A stretch of 64,000 nt of DNA from WTFY01 sp965214675 (GCA_965214675.1 OZ243969.1:1488001-1552000); one strand, 5' to 3'. Shown: positions 32,448 to 41,337, numbered from the stretch's first letter. Notes: generated from the letters alone by a model not told the origin. Numbers and translations: made by a program.

Positions 32448-33857
32448 GTGACAGTAATCTCTACCTCTCAATCGAGAGCAAGGACGAAGAGGAAGGCGTC
32501 GCGTTCCGTGATCAGTGATGCGCCAAAACTTGTAGTGTCAAAACGAATTCGACAGACCCCTCAGACTCACGATCCTTATCAGGAGTATCAATTCCACTAC
32601 CTTGACAAACACCATGCGGAATTACCGCATGTCGTCAAGTTCTCAGGCGGACGGTCTAGCGGCATGCTCCTGCTGACACTGCTCGCAAATAACATCCTGA
32701 AACAGAAACGGGGGGATGTTGTAGTTTTTAACAACACGTCGAGCGAGCATCCTCATACGTACGACTTCGTAAGGAAATGTAAAGCAGCGACGGAGCAGCA
32801 CGGAATTCCTTTCTTCCTTGTTGAATTTCAAACATACGAAGATGCCCGCAAGGGAGAGTGGACGCGGCTTCATAGCTATCGCCTTGTGAATGACAAGCCG
32901 AGGTCGGAAGAAAACCCGGACGGATTCCATTGGCGAGGTGAGGTGTTTGAAGAGGTAATGTCCTGGACAGGTTTTGTGCCTAATCAGTTTCGACGTATCT
33001 GCACGACCAACATGAAACTTGGCTCAACTCGTTTATTCTTGCAAGACTGGTTGGCTTGCAAAGAATCGATACCCCGACTTGGCCACTTTGGATCAACGCC
33101 TCGTATCGACGGAAAGGCAATGTATGCACGCCATCGTCGAAACGGGGGCGAGGTACCTGAAGAAATCTATATTGCCAAGAAACAGTTCAGCTGGGACCGA
33201 CCCTACATCCGGGCGGAACAGCAATACAAGGATTTCTCCAGTGGGTGGGAAATGTTTAGCAATGCCTGGTTAAAGAATAAAATACATGGTGACTCGGCAG
33301 TGTTCGGTAAGGGCGGGGTCGAGTATGTCGCACTTGTGGGCCTGCGCGCCGATGAGCCAGCAAGAGTCGGTCGGGTAAAGGAACGCAACAATGGGCCAGA
33401 GGTTTCTGGGTATGAAGGCGAGCATGTATACATGCCCCTCGTGGACATGCATGTTGCAGCGGTAGATGTCAATGCTTTCTGGGCTCGTCAAGAGTGGGAT
33501 TTGGCACTTGCTCCAGACAGTGGCCTTTCAAACTGTGTGTACTGTTTCTTAAAAGGCGGTGCCACACTTCGCAAGGTACAACATGAAATGGCAGCCGCGA
33601 AGCATCGAGGTGACTCACCTGAATATGGCACGCTCGACGGGACGCCATGCGATGTAACATGGTGGCAACGCATGGAGGAGGAATACGGGCGTGACCTCGT
33701 GGCCGAAAATCGGGTGATTCAGTCTGACCTAGAGCACGATTTCCTAGGATTTTTTGGCGCTGGAAGCCGCTTCACCTACCAGACGCTTGCAGAGGCTGAA
33801 GAGTCGGAGTTGGCACAATTTGACAACAGCCTGCTGCCCTGTGACTGCACTGACTAG
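32448..33857 (+). CDS. PP-loop (PAPS reductase/DndC/SspD-like) ATP pyrophosphatase
   Basis: A 469-residue adenylating enzyme. The PP-motif variant SGGRSSG starts at about residue 66, after a basic N-terminal arm; the strand VVVFNNTSSEHPHTYDF follows as in PAPS-reductase-fold proteins. Cys185 (RRICTTN), Cys363 and Cys366 (NCVYCF), and a C-terminal Cys-Asp-Cys could hold a metal or carry sulfur. DndC and SspD use this fold to insert sulfur into DNA with a cysteine desulfurase, and here a cysteine desulfurase follows 3 nt downstream. I chose GTG at 32448 because GGAG is 8 nt upstream; GTG at 32439 is also open. The precise substrate is unknown. Confidence 0.83.
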   Translation: MTVISTSQSRARTKRKASRSVISDAPKLVVSKRIRQTPQTHDPYQEYQFHYLDKHHAELPHVVKFSGGRSSGMLLLTLLANNILKQKRGDVVVFNNTSSEHPHTYDFVRKCKAATEQHGIPFFLVEFQTYEDARKGEWTRLHSYRLVNDKPRSEENPDGFHWRGEVFEEVMSWTGFVPNQFRRICTTNMKLGSTRLFLQDWLACKESIPRLGHFGSTPRIDGKAMYARHRRNGGEVPEEIYIAKKQFSWDRPYIRAEQQYKDFSSGWEMFSNAWLKNKIHGDSAVFGKGGVEYVALVGLRADEPARVGRVKERNNGPEVSGYEGEHVYMPLVDMHVAAVDVNAFWARQEWDLALAPDSGLSNCVYCFLKGGATLRKVQHEMAAAKHRGDSPEYGTLDGTPCDVTWWQRMEEEYGRDLVAENRVIQSDLEHDFLGFFGAGSRFTYQTLAEAEESELAQFDNSLLPCDCTD

Positions 33858-33860
33858 CTC

Positions 33861-35000
33861 GTGGCGGTTCAGCCTGTCTATCTAGATTGTCTAGCTACGA
33901 CTCCGGTTGACCCGAGAGTGGTGGCGGCAATGGTCGAGGCGTTCGACACGTTTGGAAACCCACATGGGCGTCAGCATGAGTACGGACGTGCAGCGGCCGA
34001 TGCTGTAGACACAGCGAGGGGCCAGGTAGCCGAACTCGTGGGGGCGTACACGAATCGAATCATATTCACATCTGGGGCTACAGAGTCCTGCAACCTCGCA
34101 TTGCGAGGTGCGGCCAGAGCGGCCCCTCCAGGCCGGCGGCATATCGTTACACTTGCTACGGAACATGCAGCGGTTCTCAAGACCGTTGAGGACCTAGGCC
34201 GTCAAGGCTTTAAAACGACCATCCTGCCTGTCGGTACAGATGGACTAGTTGACATTAGTAGGCTAGAAGACTCGGTCGACGATGAAACACTAATTGTGTC
34301 AGTCATGGCTGTGAACAACGAAATCGGTGTAATCCAACCACTTGCCGAGGTCGCCTCTATTTGCCACCGAAATGGAGTACTTTTTCATACAGATGCGACA
34401 CAAGCACCTGCCAGAATCGCAATAGACGTCGAAGCCTGTGACATTGACTTACTATCGATATCATCACATAAGCTCTACGGACCGAAGGGGATTGGTGCAC
34501 TCTATTTAGCTGAGGACACGTTTCTGAAGCCCGTGTTGACAGGAGGTGATCAAGAGCGCGGTTTGCGGCCCGGAACTATACCGACGGCTCTAGTATGTGG
34601 ATTTGGTGAGGCGGCGGCTTTGGCCTCGATAGAACAGTCAGCCGATGCACAGCGTATGACAGAACTGGGGGCGAAGCTGCGTTGTGGAATTGAGTCGATA
34701 AAAACGGATGTTTATTATTTCGGTTCCGAAAAAGAAAGGGCACCTGGGACAATGAGCTTCGGGTTCCGCGGAATTTCTGGAGACAAGCTTGTGTCAATGG
34801 TCGAAAATGAGATTGCGATATCAACAGGTGCTGCGTGTTCATCCGGAACTGCAGTAATATCGCATGTGCTGGCGGCACTAGGACGCAGCCGTGATGAGGC
34901 TTTAACCGGGGTGCGTATGGGGCTTGGTCGGTTTACAACTGAAGCTGACATCAAGACTGCTTTAGGTGCATTTGATCGTGCTGTTGGAATGACAGCGTGA
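33861..35000 (+). CDS. Cysteine desulfurase (IscS/NifS/DndA/SspA-like)
   Basis: A 379-residue PLP enzyme that moves sulfur from cysteine to a protein persulfide. PLP lysine is Lys204 (SSHKLYGPKG); the persulfide-forming Cys is Cys326 in GAACSSGTA; the GGDQERGLRPGT loop is intact. So it should be active. It begins at GTG 3 nt after the PP-loop gene and is followed 13 nt later by the GHKL gene. A dedicated desulfurase next to a PP-loop protein is the hallmark of phosphorothioation systems (DndA-DndC, SspA-SspD), but the remaining Dnd or Ssp genes are missing. Confidence 0.92.
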   Translation: MAVQPVYLDCLATTPVDPRVVAAMVEAFDTFGNPHGRQHEYGRAAADAVDTARGQVAELVGAYTNRIIFTSGATESCNLALRGAARAAPPGRRHIVTLATEHAAVLKTVEDLGRQGFKTTILPVGTDGLVDISRLEDSVDDETLIVSVMAVNNEIGVIQPLAEVASICHRNGVLFHTDATQAPARIAIDVEACDIDLLSISSHKLYGPKGIGALYLAEDTFLKPVLTGGDQERGLRPGTIPTALVCGFGEAAALASIEQSADAQRMTELGAKLRCGIESIKTDVYYFGSEKERAPGTMSFGFRGISGDKLVSMVENEIAISTGAACSSGTAVISHVLAALGRSRDEALTGVRMGLGRFTTEADIKTALGAFDRAVGMTA

Positions 35001-35013
35001 AGGAGCAGAGACG

Positions 35014-37221
35014 ATGAGGCTAAAGCAAGCCATCATCAAGGAGATGAAAAGTAAGCAATTGCGCAAGGCTGCAAAGCAGCTTGACGTGCCTGTAGAAAAC
35101 TACAAGGAGAAACAAGCGCTTCAGACTGGACTTGGCAAATCGCGACGCGCTTCAGCCGAGGCGCTATTGGAATTTTTATCCGAGAAAGACGTGAAGCGGT
35201 TATGTGGCCGTCTTGGAATAATATCTAAGGGGCGGCGAGGAGAGTTAGTAATGCGACTCTTGGATCCAACAGGTACGACTTCAACAGTTGGTTGCAGCGT
35301 CACTAGGAAAAAACCAATGCCTGACCTCCAGTTTGGTCACAGCACTGACCGAATGGGGTTTACACCGGCAGGGATCGCCGCGTTCTCGGATCTACGGCCA
35401 GCTGCAGTGGTACGAGAGCTCATACAGAATTCATTAGATGCCGCACTGATCGAGGCTGGGGAAGCATGCGCACGCGTACGGTTTGAGCGAGACACGTGCG
35501 CGCTGGAAGAAATCCCGGGTATAGACAGCTACCGCGAAGCTTTTCGGCAGGCTGTAGAAGAGCAAACGCCCTCTGGTAGCGCACGCTCCGTGGTTAAACG
35601 GCTCCAACGGACGTTGCGGAAGCAGTCGCATGATCTCTTGTTGGTGATAGACAACGGGGTAGGACTGGATTCAAAGCGAATGTCTGCGCTCCTAAGCGAC
35701 GGAGTCAGCGCCAAAAGTGGCAATGCTTCCGGAACATTCGGTAATGGACATTCCGTGGTTGTTCCGGCATCGAACCTACGATATGTAATGTATGGCGGGC
35801 TCACAGCAGATGGTCGGAGCTGCGGCGCAGGGCAGGCAGTGTTGGCATCACACCGAGTCAAAGATGACTGGCGGAGCCGATCAGGACGAGGTGTGTATCT
35901 AGTGTCATTCAAACCAAGCTCGGATGATGTGCCGTTCACCTTGGCACACGATGATGCCATCCCTCCATTTATTCTGTCAGCAATCCAACGGATACAAACT
36001 GCACACGGACATGGTGCCGCAGTGATTATCCCCGCATTTAATAATTTCGAGCATAAACAGTCGTTGCGTGAAGCAGTTTTCAGGGCAGCAAGTTTTAATT
36101 TTTTCCAAGCAATTCACGAGGGACGACTGGTGGTTGAAGTGGTAGACCCAAAGGAAAGTGGCGAGCTGAATTCAAGTACGTTACGGGAGGCGCTGGCTCC
36201 CTATAGAGAGGAACGGCGTACAGGCCGGACAGGTGCATTTCTATCAGGACGGAAAGCTAACGAGGCATACGAAACACTTGTAGATGGAGAATCACACGAG
36301 ATTGAAACAACGCAGGGAGTCGTGAACGTGCGAATCCTGAGAAGGGAGACGGGTCGGCGGAGTGTAGGGCTTTGTAGGAACGGGATGTGGATTACGGATG
36401 AACTGCCAATGTTTCAGAATGCCTTTGCTGATCGACAACCGTTCCAAGCACTGATATTGCTCAGCTCAGACCAGGAGGACAAATTCTTTTCACTGATTCA
36501 GGACGCTGAAACTCCTCTTCATGACAAGCTAGGGCTGAGACAGATGGAACCGGCTAGGCGGAAATTGCTGCGGGGTGCATTACTCGAGATCCGGGAAAAA
36601 ATTGCTGAAATTGTGCCGGTATCGACAGAGGATGTGTACAGCCCCCGTGGCATTTTGGCGTTCCAGTTTGAGGACATCGAAGGACAAGGACAAGGTGGTC
36701 GCCAGCCATCATTTTGGGGGAAGGTAGGAACCACACGACGCTCTACATTGGTAAGGCGAAAAACTGGAAAGCGAATTCCAGGCGGGACTGGGCAAGGTGG
36801 TGGGAACAGCCAGAAGAAACGTGGCAGACAGATTGTGATGGAGCCAATATTTCGAATCGCATCGGTGCCGACAGGTGATGGCAGGCGCATGATTCATGTG
36901 GAGTGTGCAGAGAAGTTCGAGAATGCAGAAATACGAATGTATGTTGACGAGAACGTGGATGCGACCTGCGACCGTCAAACACGTTTGCAGGCAGCAGTAG
37001 TACTGCTGTCAAACGTAAAGGTGGATGGGCGTCCTGTGGCCGACAAGGAGTTAGTGAGAAACGGTGATGGGGTAGTCGGTGCAAAGTTGGGATGCCTTTC
37101 AGCGAATACGAGTATTGAAGTGGAAACTGATTATTCAGTACCCGCTGAGATTATGCGGCTCCGGTCTGGGAGAGAGCCTGCACTGAGAGTAGAAATATTG
37201 AGCAGCAGACAAGCCTCATAG
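35014..37221 (+). CDS. SAP-like domain plus GHKL (Hsp90/MutL-type) ATPase
   Basis: A 735-residue protein. Residues about 54-83 resemble a SAP DNA-binding motif (LSEKDVKRLCGRLGI then KGRRGELVMRLL). The GHKL ATPase follows: N-box ELIQNSLDA at 135-143, G1 box DNGVGL at 213-218, and GTFGNGHS at 240-247. The 450-residue C-terminal part has no recognised fold; it includes a Gly/Gln-rich stretch (EGQGQGG, GGTGQGGGN). GHKL ATPases act as clamps on DNA (MutL, MORC) or chaperones. It has AAGGAG 8 nt before its ATG. Its place in the operon suggests a DNA-sensing or translocating role in a modification-linked defence system; that is inference. Confidence 0.8.
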   Translation: MRLKQAIIKEMKSKQLRKAAKQLDVPVENYKEKQALQTGLGKSRRASAEALLEFLSEKDVKRLCGRLGIISKGRRGELVMRLLDPTGTTSTVGCSVTRKKPMPDLQFGHSTDRMGFTPAGIAAFSDLRPAAVVRELIQNSLDAALIEAGEACARVRFERDTCALEEIPGIDSYREAFRQAVEEQTPSGSARSVVKRLQRTLRKQSHDLLLVIDNGVGLDSKRMSALLSDGVSAKSGNASGTFGNGHSVVVPASNLRYVMYGGLTADGRSCGAGQAVLASHRVKDDWRSRSGRGVYLVSFKPSSDDVPFTLAHDDAIPPFILSAIQRIQTAHGHGAAVIIPAFNNFEHKQSLREAVFRAASFNFFQAIHEGRLVVEVVDPKESGELNSSTLREALAPYREERRTGRTGAFLSGRKANEAYETLVDGESHEIETTQGVVNVRILRRETGRRSVGLCRNGMWITDELPMFQNAFADRQPFQALILLSSDQEDKFFSLIQDAETPLHDKLGLRQMEPARRKLLRGALLEIREKIAEIVPVSTEDVYSPRGILAFQFEDIEGQGQGGRQPSFWGKVGTTRRSTLVRRKTGKRIPGGTGQGGGNSQKKRGRQIVMEPIFRIASVPTGDGRRMIHVECAEKFENAEIRMYVDENVDATCDRQTRLQAAVVLLSNVKVDGRPVADKELVRNGDGVVGAKLGCLSANTSIEVETDYSVPAEIMRLRSGREPALRVEILSSRQAS

Positions 37222-37258
37222 AAAAATAGCAGGAATATTGACGAAGGGATGGTTTCCA

Positions 37259-38122
37259 ATGGATGAAGTGATTACGGAAGCGAAATCGCTAAACACCGCC
37301 GTCCGGGGACATGCGTTTCCGGTACTGGAGTCTGGCAATACGTCGTTTCCAGAGGGGCGGTACGTGGTTGGGTTTGAAGGGAGTGGCGACACGAATTCCT
37401 TTACCATACGACACCGCATTGAACGCGCACAATTGATCAACGACGTGATTGCAGAAGGCCTTGCGCAGTTCGTATGTACTGTGGCTTCCCCGAGCTCTTC
37501 TTATCGGGTCAGTCATGTTTCGGAATCGGATATGCAAGTAATTTCCTGGGAAAGTGCAGACCTCGGGGAGCCGCCTATGTTCACACCAATGATAGTCGTG
37601 ACAAAACCGTTTACGCGTAAACTGGACGGGACGAGGGATGGTGTCCATGAACTCTGGAGTGGTCGAACTGTAGCTTTCGAGAAAGGCATGCGGCTTGCCT
37701 TGAGCGATGTCGTATTTATGCGGTCTTCAGTGTTAAACATGCTGCTCTTTCAACGGGAGCCAGCGTTATCAGATGGCGAATTTCGCGTCGAGGCTGAGGA
37801 TCGGGAGGGATTTAGGTTTCGCACTTATCTTGCACCTGATCTTCACCAGTTTCTGAAGTACGACTCGGAAGATTTACGCCGTGGACACATCGTGACTCAC
37901 ATCGTGAGCGCATGCTTCGGCGTACTCAAAGCAGATTATGCAGAAGATGAGGAGGACGAAGGTGGGTGGCAGTCCTATCGCGGTCTTAAGGCAATAGCAG
38001 ATATTTTGAAGGAACATGGCTTGCCACATTGGTCGGAGGAAGACTTTTCACCAGAATTGGCTGCGACAAGGCTTTACCCCCACCGAGTGAGTGAATCACC
38101 GGACTCAATCAAAGAGGACTAA
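37259..38122 (+). CDS. Unknown protein of the sulfur/GHKL operon (gene 4)
   Basis: A 287-residue soluble protein with no recognised domain. It has mixed alpha/beta content, an aromatic-rich middle, and an acidic patch near residue 225 (DEEDEGG). The ATG at 37259 with GAAGGGA upstream is preferred to a TTG 21 nt before it. It follows the GHKL gene by 37 bp and ends 7 nt before the next start. Because GHKL ATPases often need a partner, it may be a binding partner; nothing in the sequence proves this. Confidence 0.72.
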   Translation: MDEVITEAKSLNTAVRGHAFPVLESGNTSFPEGRYVVGFEGSGDTNSFTIRHRIERAQLINDVIAEGLAQFVCTVASPSSSYRVSHVSESDMQVISWESADLGEPPMFTPMIVVTKPFTRKLDGTRDGVHELWSGRTVAFEKGMRLALSDVVFMRSSVLNMLLFQREPALSDGEFRVEAEDREGFRFRTYLAPDLHQFLKYDSEDLRRGHIVTHIVSACFGVLKADYAEDEEDEGGWQSYRGLKAIADILKEHGLPHWSEEDFSPELAATRLYPHRVSESPDSIKED

Positions 38123-38129
38123 ACAGCCC

Positions 38130-39008
38130 GTGTACGCTGAGTTCGACGATGCTGGATACGCCAAACTGCGCCGATCACTGATACGGAAATCGGCCAAGGG
38201 CTCTACAGAACAGCGTGAATTCCTTACAGCAGTTCGTAATAGCGATTCGTTCCTAGCCTACATGAATGATGCAGTGGCGGTGCAGGAAGGAGAGGAACTC
38301 GAGCCACTAGCAGACAGGATGTCGGAAGCTGAGTTCGGAAACCCTCCATCGGATACTGAACAACGTCTGTTCAAATTATGGAACAAATTAACACCCAGAG
38401 TTGCATGCCGAACGTCATTTTGGGCACGTGTAACCTGCCGCCACATTGAAGAAAAACGGATTGAGTCGTCATTCTTAGTTGCCAATGGCGGGGGGCACGT
38501 GTGCGGTGCACGGCGCATTGATGCAGCATTGAGTGCAACCGGTGAGAAGTCAACATCGCAGATGGACAAATGCGTTCGAACGGTGCTCCGGCGGCTCGGT
38601 GGTCTTCCTGAAGCACGTGGGAACCGATCAGTGTACGTGAACTGCCCGCTTGCGCGGGCTTGGTGGCGGGAACGGTTAGTTGCAGATGTAGCAAATGACG
38701 AGGGTCAGGAGCGTGCATTTAGGACCGTGGTACATCCCGAGAACCAGCAGTATTGGGAGGAATTGGTGACGTTCGTTGTATCGAGAAACTCTGTCTTTGG
38801 CTCTGTGGCAGTGCGTAATATTCTGATTCAAACCCTTGCCAAGGTGCTGGATGACAATCCTGATTCGCCTCTGAGGAAGGCAGATGAGCTAAAGCATTTA
38901 TGTCGTTCCGTGAGCTCAATCCAGGCGTCCTATGAGCTGAGTATTGTACCTCTGGAGGATGTACAGACCATAATGTGGGATGTTGTTGAGACTGTTGCTC
39001 CAGGTTAA
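38130..39008 (+). CDS. Unknown helical protein of the sulfur/GHKL operon (gene 5)
   Basis: A 292-residue protein, helical and basic, with Trp/Arg-rich patches such as TSFWARVTCRHIEE and LARAWWRERLV. The arrangement recalls DUF6339-type proteins that sit beside defence genes, but I cannot confirm the family. GTG at 38130 lies 7 nt after the previous stop with a purine-rich AGAGGA about 11 nt upstream; a GTG at 38091 inside the previous gene is the alternative. No catalytic motif is seen. Confidence 0.68.
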   Translation: MYAEFDDAGYAKLRRSLIRKSAKGSTEQREFLTAVRNSDSFLAYMNDAVAVQEGEELEPLADRMSEAEFGNPPSDTEQRLFKLWNKLTPRVACRTSFWARVTCRHIEEKRIESSFLVANGGGHVCGARRIDAALSATGEKSTSQMDKCVRTVLRRLGGLPEARGNRSVYVNCPLARAWWRERLVADVANDEGQERAFRTVVHPENQQYWEELVTFVVSRNSVFGSVAVRNILIQTLAKVLDDNPDSPLRKADELKHLCRSVSSIQASYELSIVPLEDVQTIMWDVVETVAPG

Positions 39009-39063
39009 GGAATGTGGATGTCAATTGTCCCACCAAGCTTAAGTTCAGAAAAAAGGAAAGGAT

Positions 39064-39357
39064 ATGACGCAATACGAAGACGTACTCTACAACCGTAAGT
39101 CGGTGAGCGACTGGGTAGAAGCAGCATGGGCAGGCAAAGTGGCCATAACAGACTTCCAGCGAAGCTTTGTCTGGGACTCTGGAAAGGCTATAAAGTACAT
39201 TAAGGCGATATTCAAGGGTAAGCCAGTTGGCCTGTACTTAATTCTGGCATCATCAAAAGAACCGCAATTTAAACCGAGAGCGTTCAACAATCTGGAAATC
39301 CCGTTGGATACAACAGTGTCCCAGTTAGTGCTCGATGGACAACAGCGGTTAACATAA
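39064..39357 (+). pseudogene. Truncated DUF262 (SspE/GmrS-like) gene
   Basis: The 97 codons give a clean DUF262 N-terminus: ITDFQRSFVWDSGKAIKYI, a GKPVGLYL strand and the catalytic-type LDGQQRLT. A TAA follows immediately after that Thr. Full-length DUF262 proteins continue for several hundred residues and often end in a DUF1524 nuclease (SspE, GmrSD). So the restriction-like effector of the operon has been cut off by the rearrangement whose debris fills 39358-39648. AAAGGA precedes the ATG. Confidence 0.85.
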
Positions 39358-39420
39358 CAGCAACCTCTCTGCAGCTAGAACTTGGTTTTGTGCTTCATAT
39401 AAAGTCGTTGTAGACAAGGG

Positions 39421-39468
39421 CATGGTGGCATCGTCATTATCGATGAAATCGAGGTGGATCTGCATCCG
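39421..39468 (+). pseudogene. AAA ATPase Walker B remnant
   Basis: Sixteen codons read HGGIVIIDEIEVDLHP, matching the Walker B region of the ATPase at 27902-27949 (about 41 of 48 bases agree). No frame continues on either side. It is a leftover of a second AAA_15/AAA_21 gene, marking the recombination scar that also truncates the DUF262 gene. Confidence 0.75.
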
Positions 39469-39648
39469 GGTCAGAACGATAAAATAGAAGCGATTGTCCA
39501 CCATACATCCACGATGTCGTGTACCCAGTTGATCGGGCGACCTTGAATTGGCTGGACACAGCGCGGTCCACGCGGTATTCATCCCGAGCAACCTGAGTGG
39601 TTGAAAATCAGGGACAGGCGTCAGATTTCCTTCATTTGCGCGGTCACG

Positions 39649-39954
39649 CTACGCCATCGACTGTCGTGGTATTACGCACTTGTCTATTGCATGGCCCGCT
39701 TCAATTTCAGCGCAGCGAAGCTCCCAGGTTTTTTGTAAATTCAGCCAGACCTGTGGCGAGGAGCCGAAGTATCGTGCCAAACGCAAGGCCGTGTCGGCGG
39801 TCACGCCTCGTTGCCCATTGAGAATCATCGTCACCCGGTTCACGGGGACTCCCAATGCCTTGGAAAGCGCTTTGGCCGAGATTCCCAGTTCATCCAGTTC
39901 CTCTCGCAGAATCTCACCCGGATGCACAGGCCTCATTCTGTTTATTGCATTCAT
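39649..39954 (-). CDS. higA: HigA-family antitoxin, locus 2 (orphan)
   Basis: A 101-residue HigA: RPVHPGEILREELDELGIS, HTH SKALGVPVNRVTMILNG, then TADTALRLARYFGSSPQVWLN. All landmarks are intact. GAGAGGA lies 7 nt before the ATG. The toxin gene that should precede it survives only as its last 13 codons (39967-40008), so the antitoxin is an orphan. Confidence 0.92.
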   Translation of the reverse strand: MNAINRMRPVHPGEILREELDELGISAKALSKALGVPVNRVTMILNGQRGVTADTALRLARYFGSSPQVWLNLQKTWELRCAEIEAGHAIDKCVIPRQSMA

Positions 39955-39966
39955 GTCCACATCCTC

Positions 39967-40008
39967 TCAATGATTATCCACAATTTCGACGTCATATGGC
40001 CAGTCGTC
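39967..40008 (-). pseudogene. higB: HigB toxin C-terminal remnant
   Basis: The frame DDWPYDVEIVDNH-stop, ending 12 nt before the HigA ATG, matches the conserved HigB tail (compare AVDVDLIDYH of the intact copy at 20912). The rest of the toxin is missing; the frame joins directly to the hipA remnant. Confidence 0.7.
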
Positions 40009-40194
40009 TCAACCGCTCGCAAAAAAGCCTCCTGCTTGCAGAGGTAAACTGGGTGCAAGCTGGAAACGGTCGTGCGCTTCCAGCCATGCACGGTCATATT
40101 CAAAATGAGAATGTTGTCGGCGGCCATCACTCTCGAAACGCAACCGACCGACAACACGCTTTGCTTGACCAAGTGCGACAACGGTTGCGGGTAT
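40009..40194 (-). pseudogene. hipA: HipA toxin N-terminal remnant
   Basis: Starting at an ATA that overlaps the HipB stop (TGATA, where TGATG would be expected), 61 codons read VVGRLRFESDGRR, FEYDRAWLEAHDRFQLAPSLPL and QAGGFFASG before a stop. This is the typical HipA N-terminus. The kinase domain is lost, fused to the HigB tail by deletion. Confidence 0.8.
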
Positions 40195-40583
40195 CAGAAG
40201 CCGACTCCTTCATCGTCTACTCTGTCGCTTTTTAAGTCGCTTCGGTCACCGGGTGTGAGTTGATTGGGCAGCTTTCTCCGCTTGACTCGAATTCGCTTGG
40301 GTAACATGTTGCGCTCTAGCAGTAATGCAGTATCGTCCGAGGCTGGATCAAGCAGATCACTGATACGGTCAATTTCTCCAAGAACCAGGCATGCCATCGC
40401 CAGGGTTCCTGTACTGACACCGTCATCGCCTTTTTCAAGGCGCGTGATCGTACGAGCGGACACGCCAACGCGGTCCGCAAAATCCTTGACGGCCATTCTG
40501 CGCTTCAATCGCGCTGTCTTCAGGTTCTCAGCCATCTGATGCAGCGCTCTTTGAGCACGTTTAGATTTGATGTTAGTTGCCAT
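40194..40583 (-). CDS. hipB: HipB-like XRE antitoxin/regulator (orphan)
   Basis: A 129-residue protein with an XRE HTH (VKDFADRVGVSARTITRLEKG) and a C-terminal tail ending DDEGVGF, typical of HipB proteins next to HipA kinases. It has an RBS-like GGAGA before its ATG. With HipA reduced to a stub it is probably only a DNA-binding autoregulator now. An operator candidate lies at 40608-40623. Confidence 0.85.
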   Translation of the reverse strand: MATNIKSKRAQRALHQMAENLKTARLKRRMAVKDFADRVGVSARTITRLEKGDDGVSTGTLAMACLVLGEIDRISDLLDPASDDTALLLERNMLPKRIRVKRRKLPNQLTPGDRSDLKSDRVDDEGVGF

Positions 40584-40932
40584 ATTTGTCTCCTAATATG
40601 ATATTACATGACAAATATGTCATTTAAAGGGAATATCACATGTTCCGCTGAAAAATTTTGCTGCGAAAGCTAGTTGAGAATTGTGCAATCCTTACGAGTG
40701 GCGATTTATCGCTTCTGTAGATGGGCACTGTGAGTGGGTAGGCCTCAGGCATGACCTGCCTGGTGCCTATGCAATCAATACGAGAGGGGACTGAGCGAAT
40801 TTCATCGATTATTGAACGCAGGATACCCCTGTTGACGAACATTCCTTGCAACCGACCTGAGGATTCTCCTGCGATCTATGTCAAACTATCTGTCATGTAC
40901 GATCCCGTTGTACCCAAAGGAAATCAACACCC
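40584..40932. other. Divergent intergenic region with hipB operator candidate
   Basis: ATGACA (40608-40613) and TGTCAT (40618-40623) form a perfect inverted repeat around AATA, 25 bp upstream of hipB, a likely HipB operator. The rest reads no gene; the right end carries the promoter and AAGGAAA RBS of the membrane protein gene. Confidence 0.55.
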
Positions 40933-41337
40933 ATGAAGCTGGGACACCAAATCACGGGCCAATACCTGATCGTCGTGGCGTTAGCTGTCGGCGCCCAGTT
41001 CATTCTTGAAACCGCGTATGAGTCCGCGAGCATCACACCCAAGCAAGTCTGGATGACGCTGGACTGGTTCTCGCTGGCAGGCTTCGTACTTTGCAGTGCC
41101 TTCAACCTTGCCTACATGCGTGAATGTGTACGTGGTGATGCCGATGTCTGGAAGAAATTCAGTTCGGGTACAGCCTTTTATGCATCGATCATACTGACAC
41201 TGGCCTTCGCGCATAATTTTGTTGCATCTCTGGCTGGCGGCAGCGATGACCTCCTGTTCTGGAAGTTCATCAACGCGGCCCAGGTGCCATTATTTTTTGC
41301 AACAGGAATGCGACTGCTCGGCTCGCACAGAGATTGA
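40933..41337 (+). CDS. Small four-helix membrane protein
   Basis: A 134-residue inner-membrane protein with four predicted transmembrane helices (about residues 10-28, 45-62, 80-100 and 112-128) separated by short charged loops. No family recognised. AAGGAAA precedes the ATG. It is followed 33 bp later by a tiny gene on the same strand, possibly in one transcript. Confidence 0.7.
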   Translation: MKLGHQITGQYLIVVALAVGAQFILETAYESASITPKQVWMTLDWFSLAGFVLCSAFNLAYMRECVRGDADVWKKFSSGTAFYASIILTLAFAHNFVASLAGGSDDLLFWKFINAAQVPLFFATGMRLLGSHRD

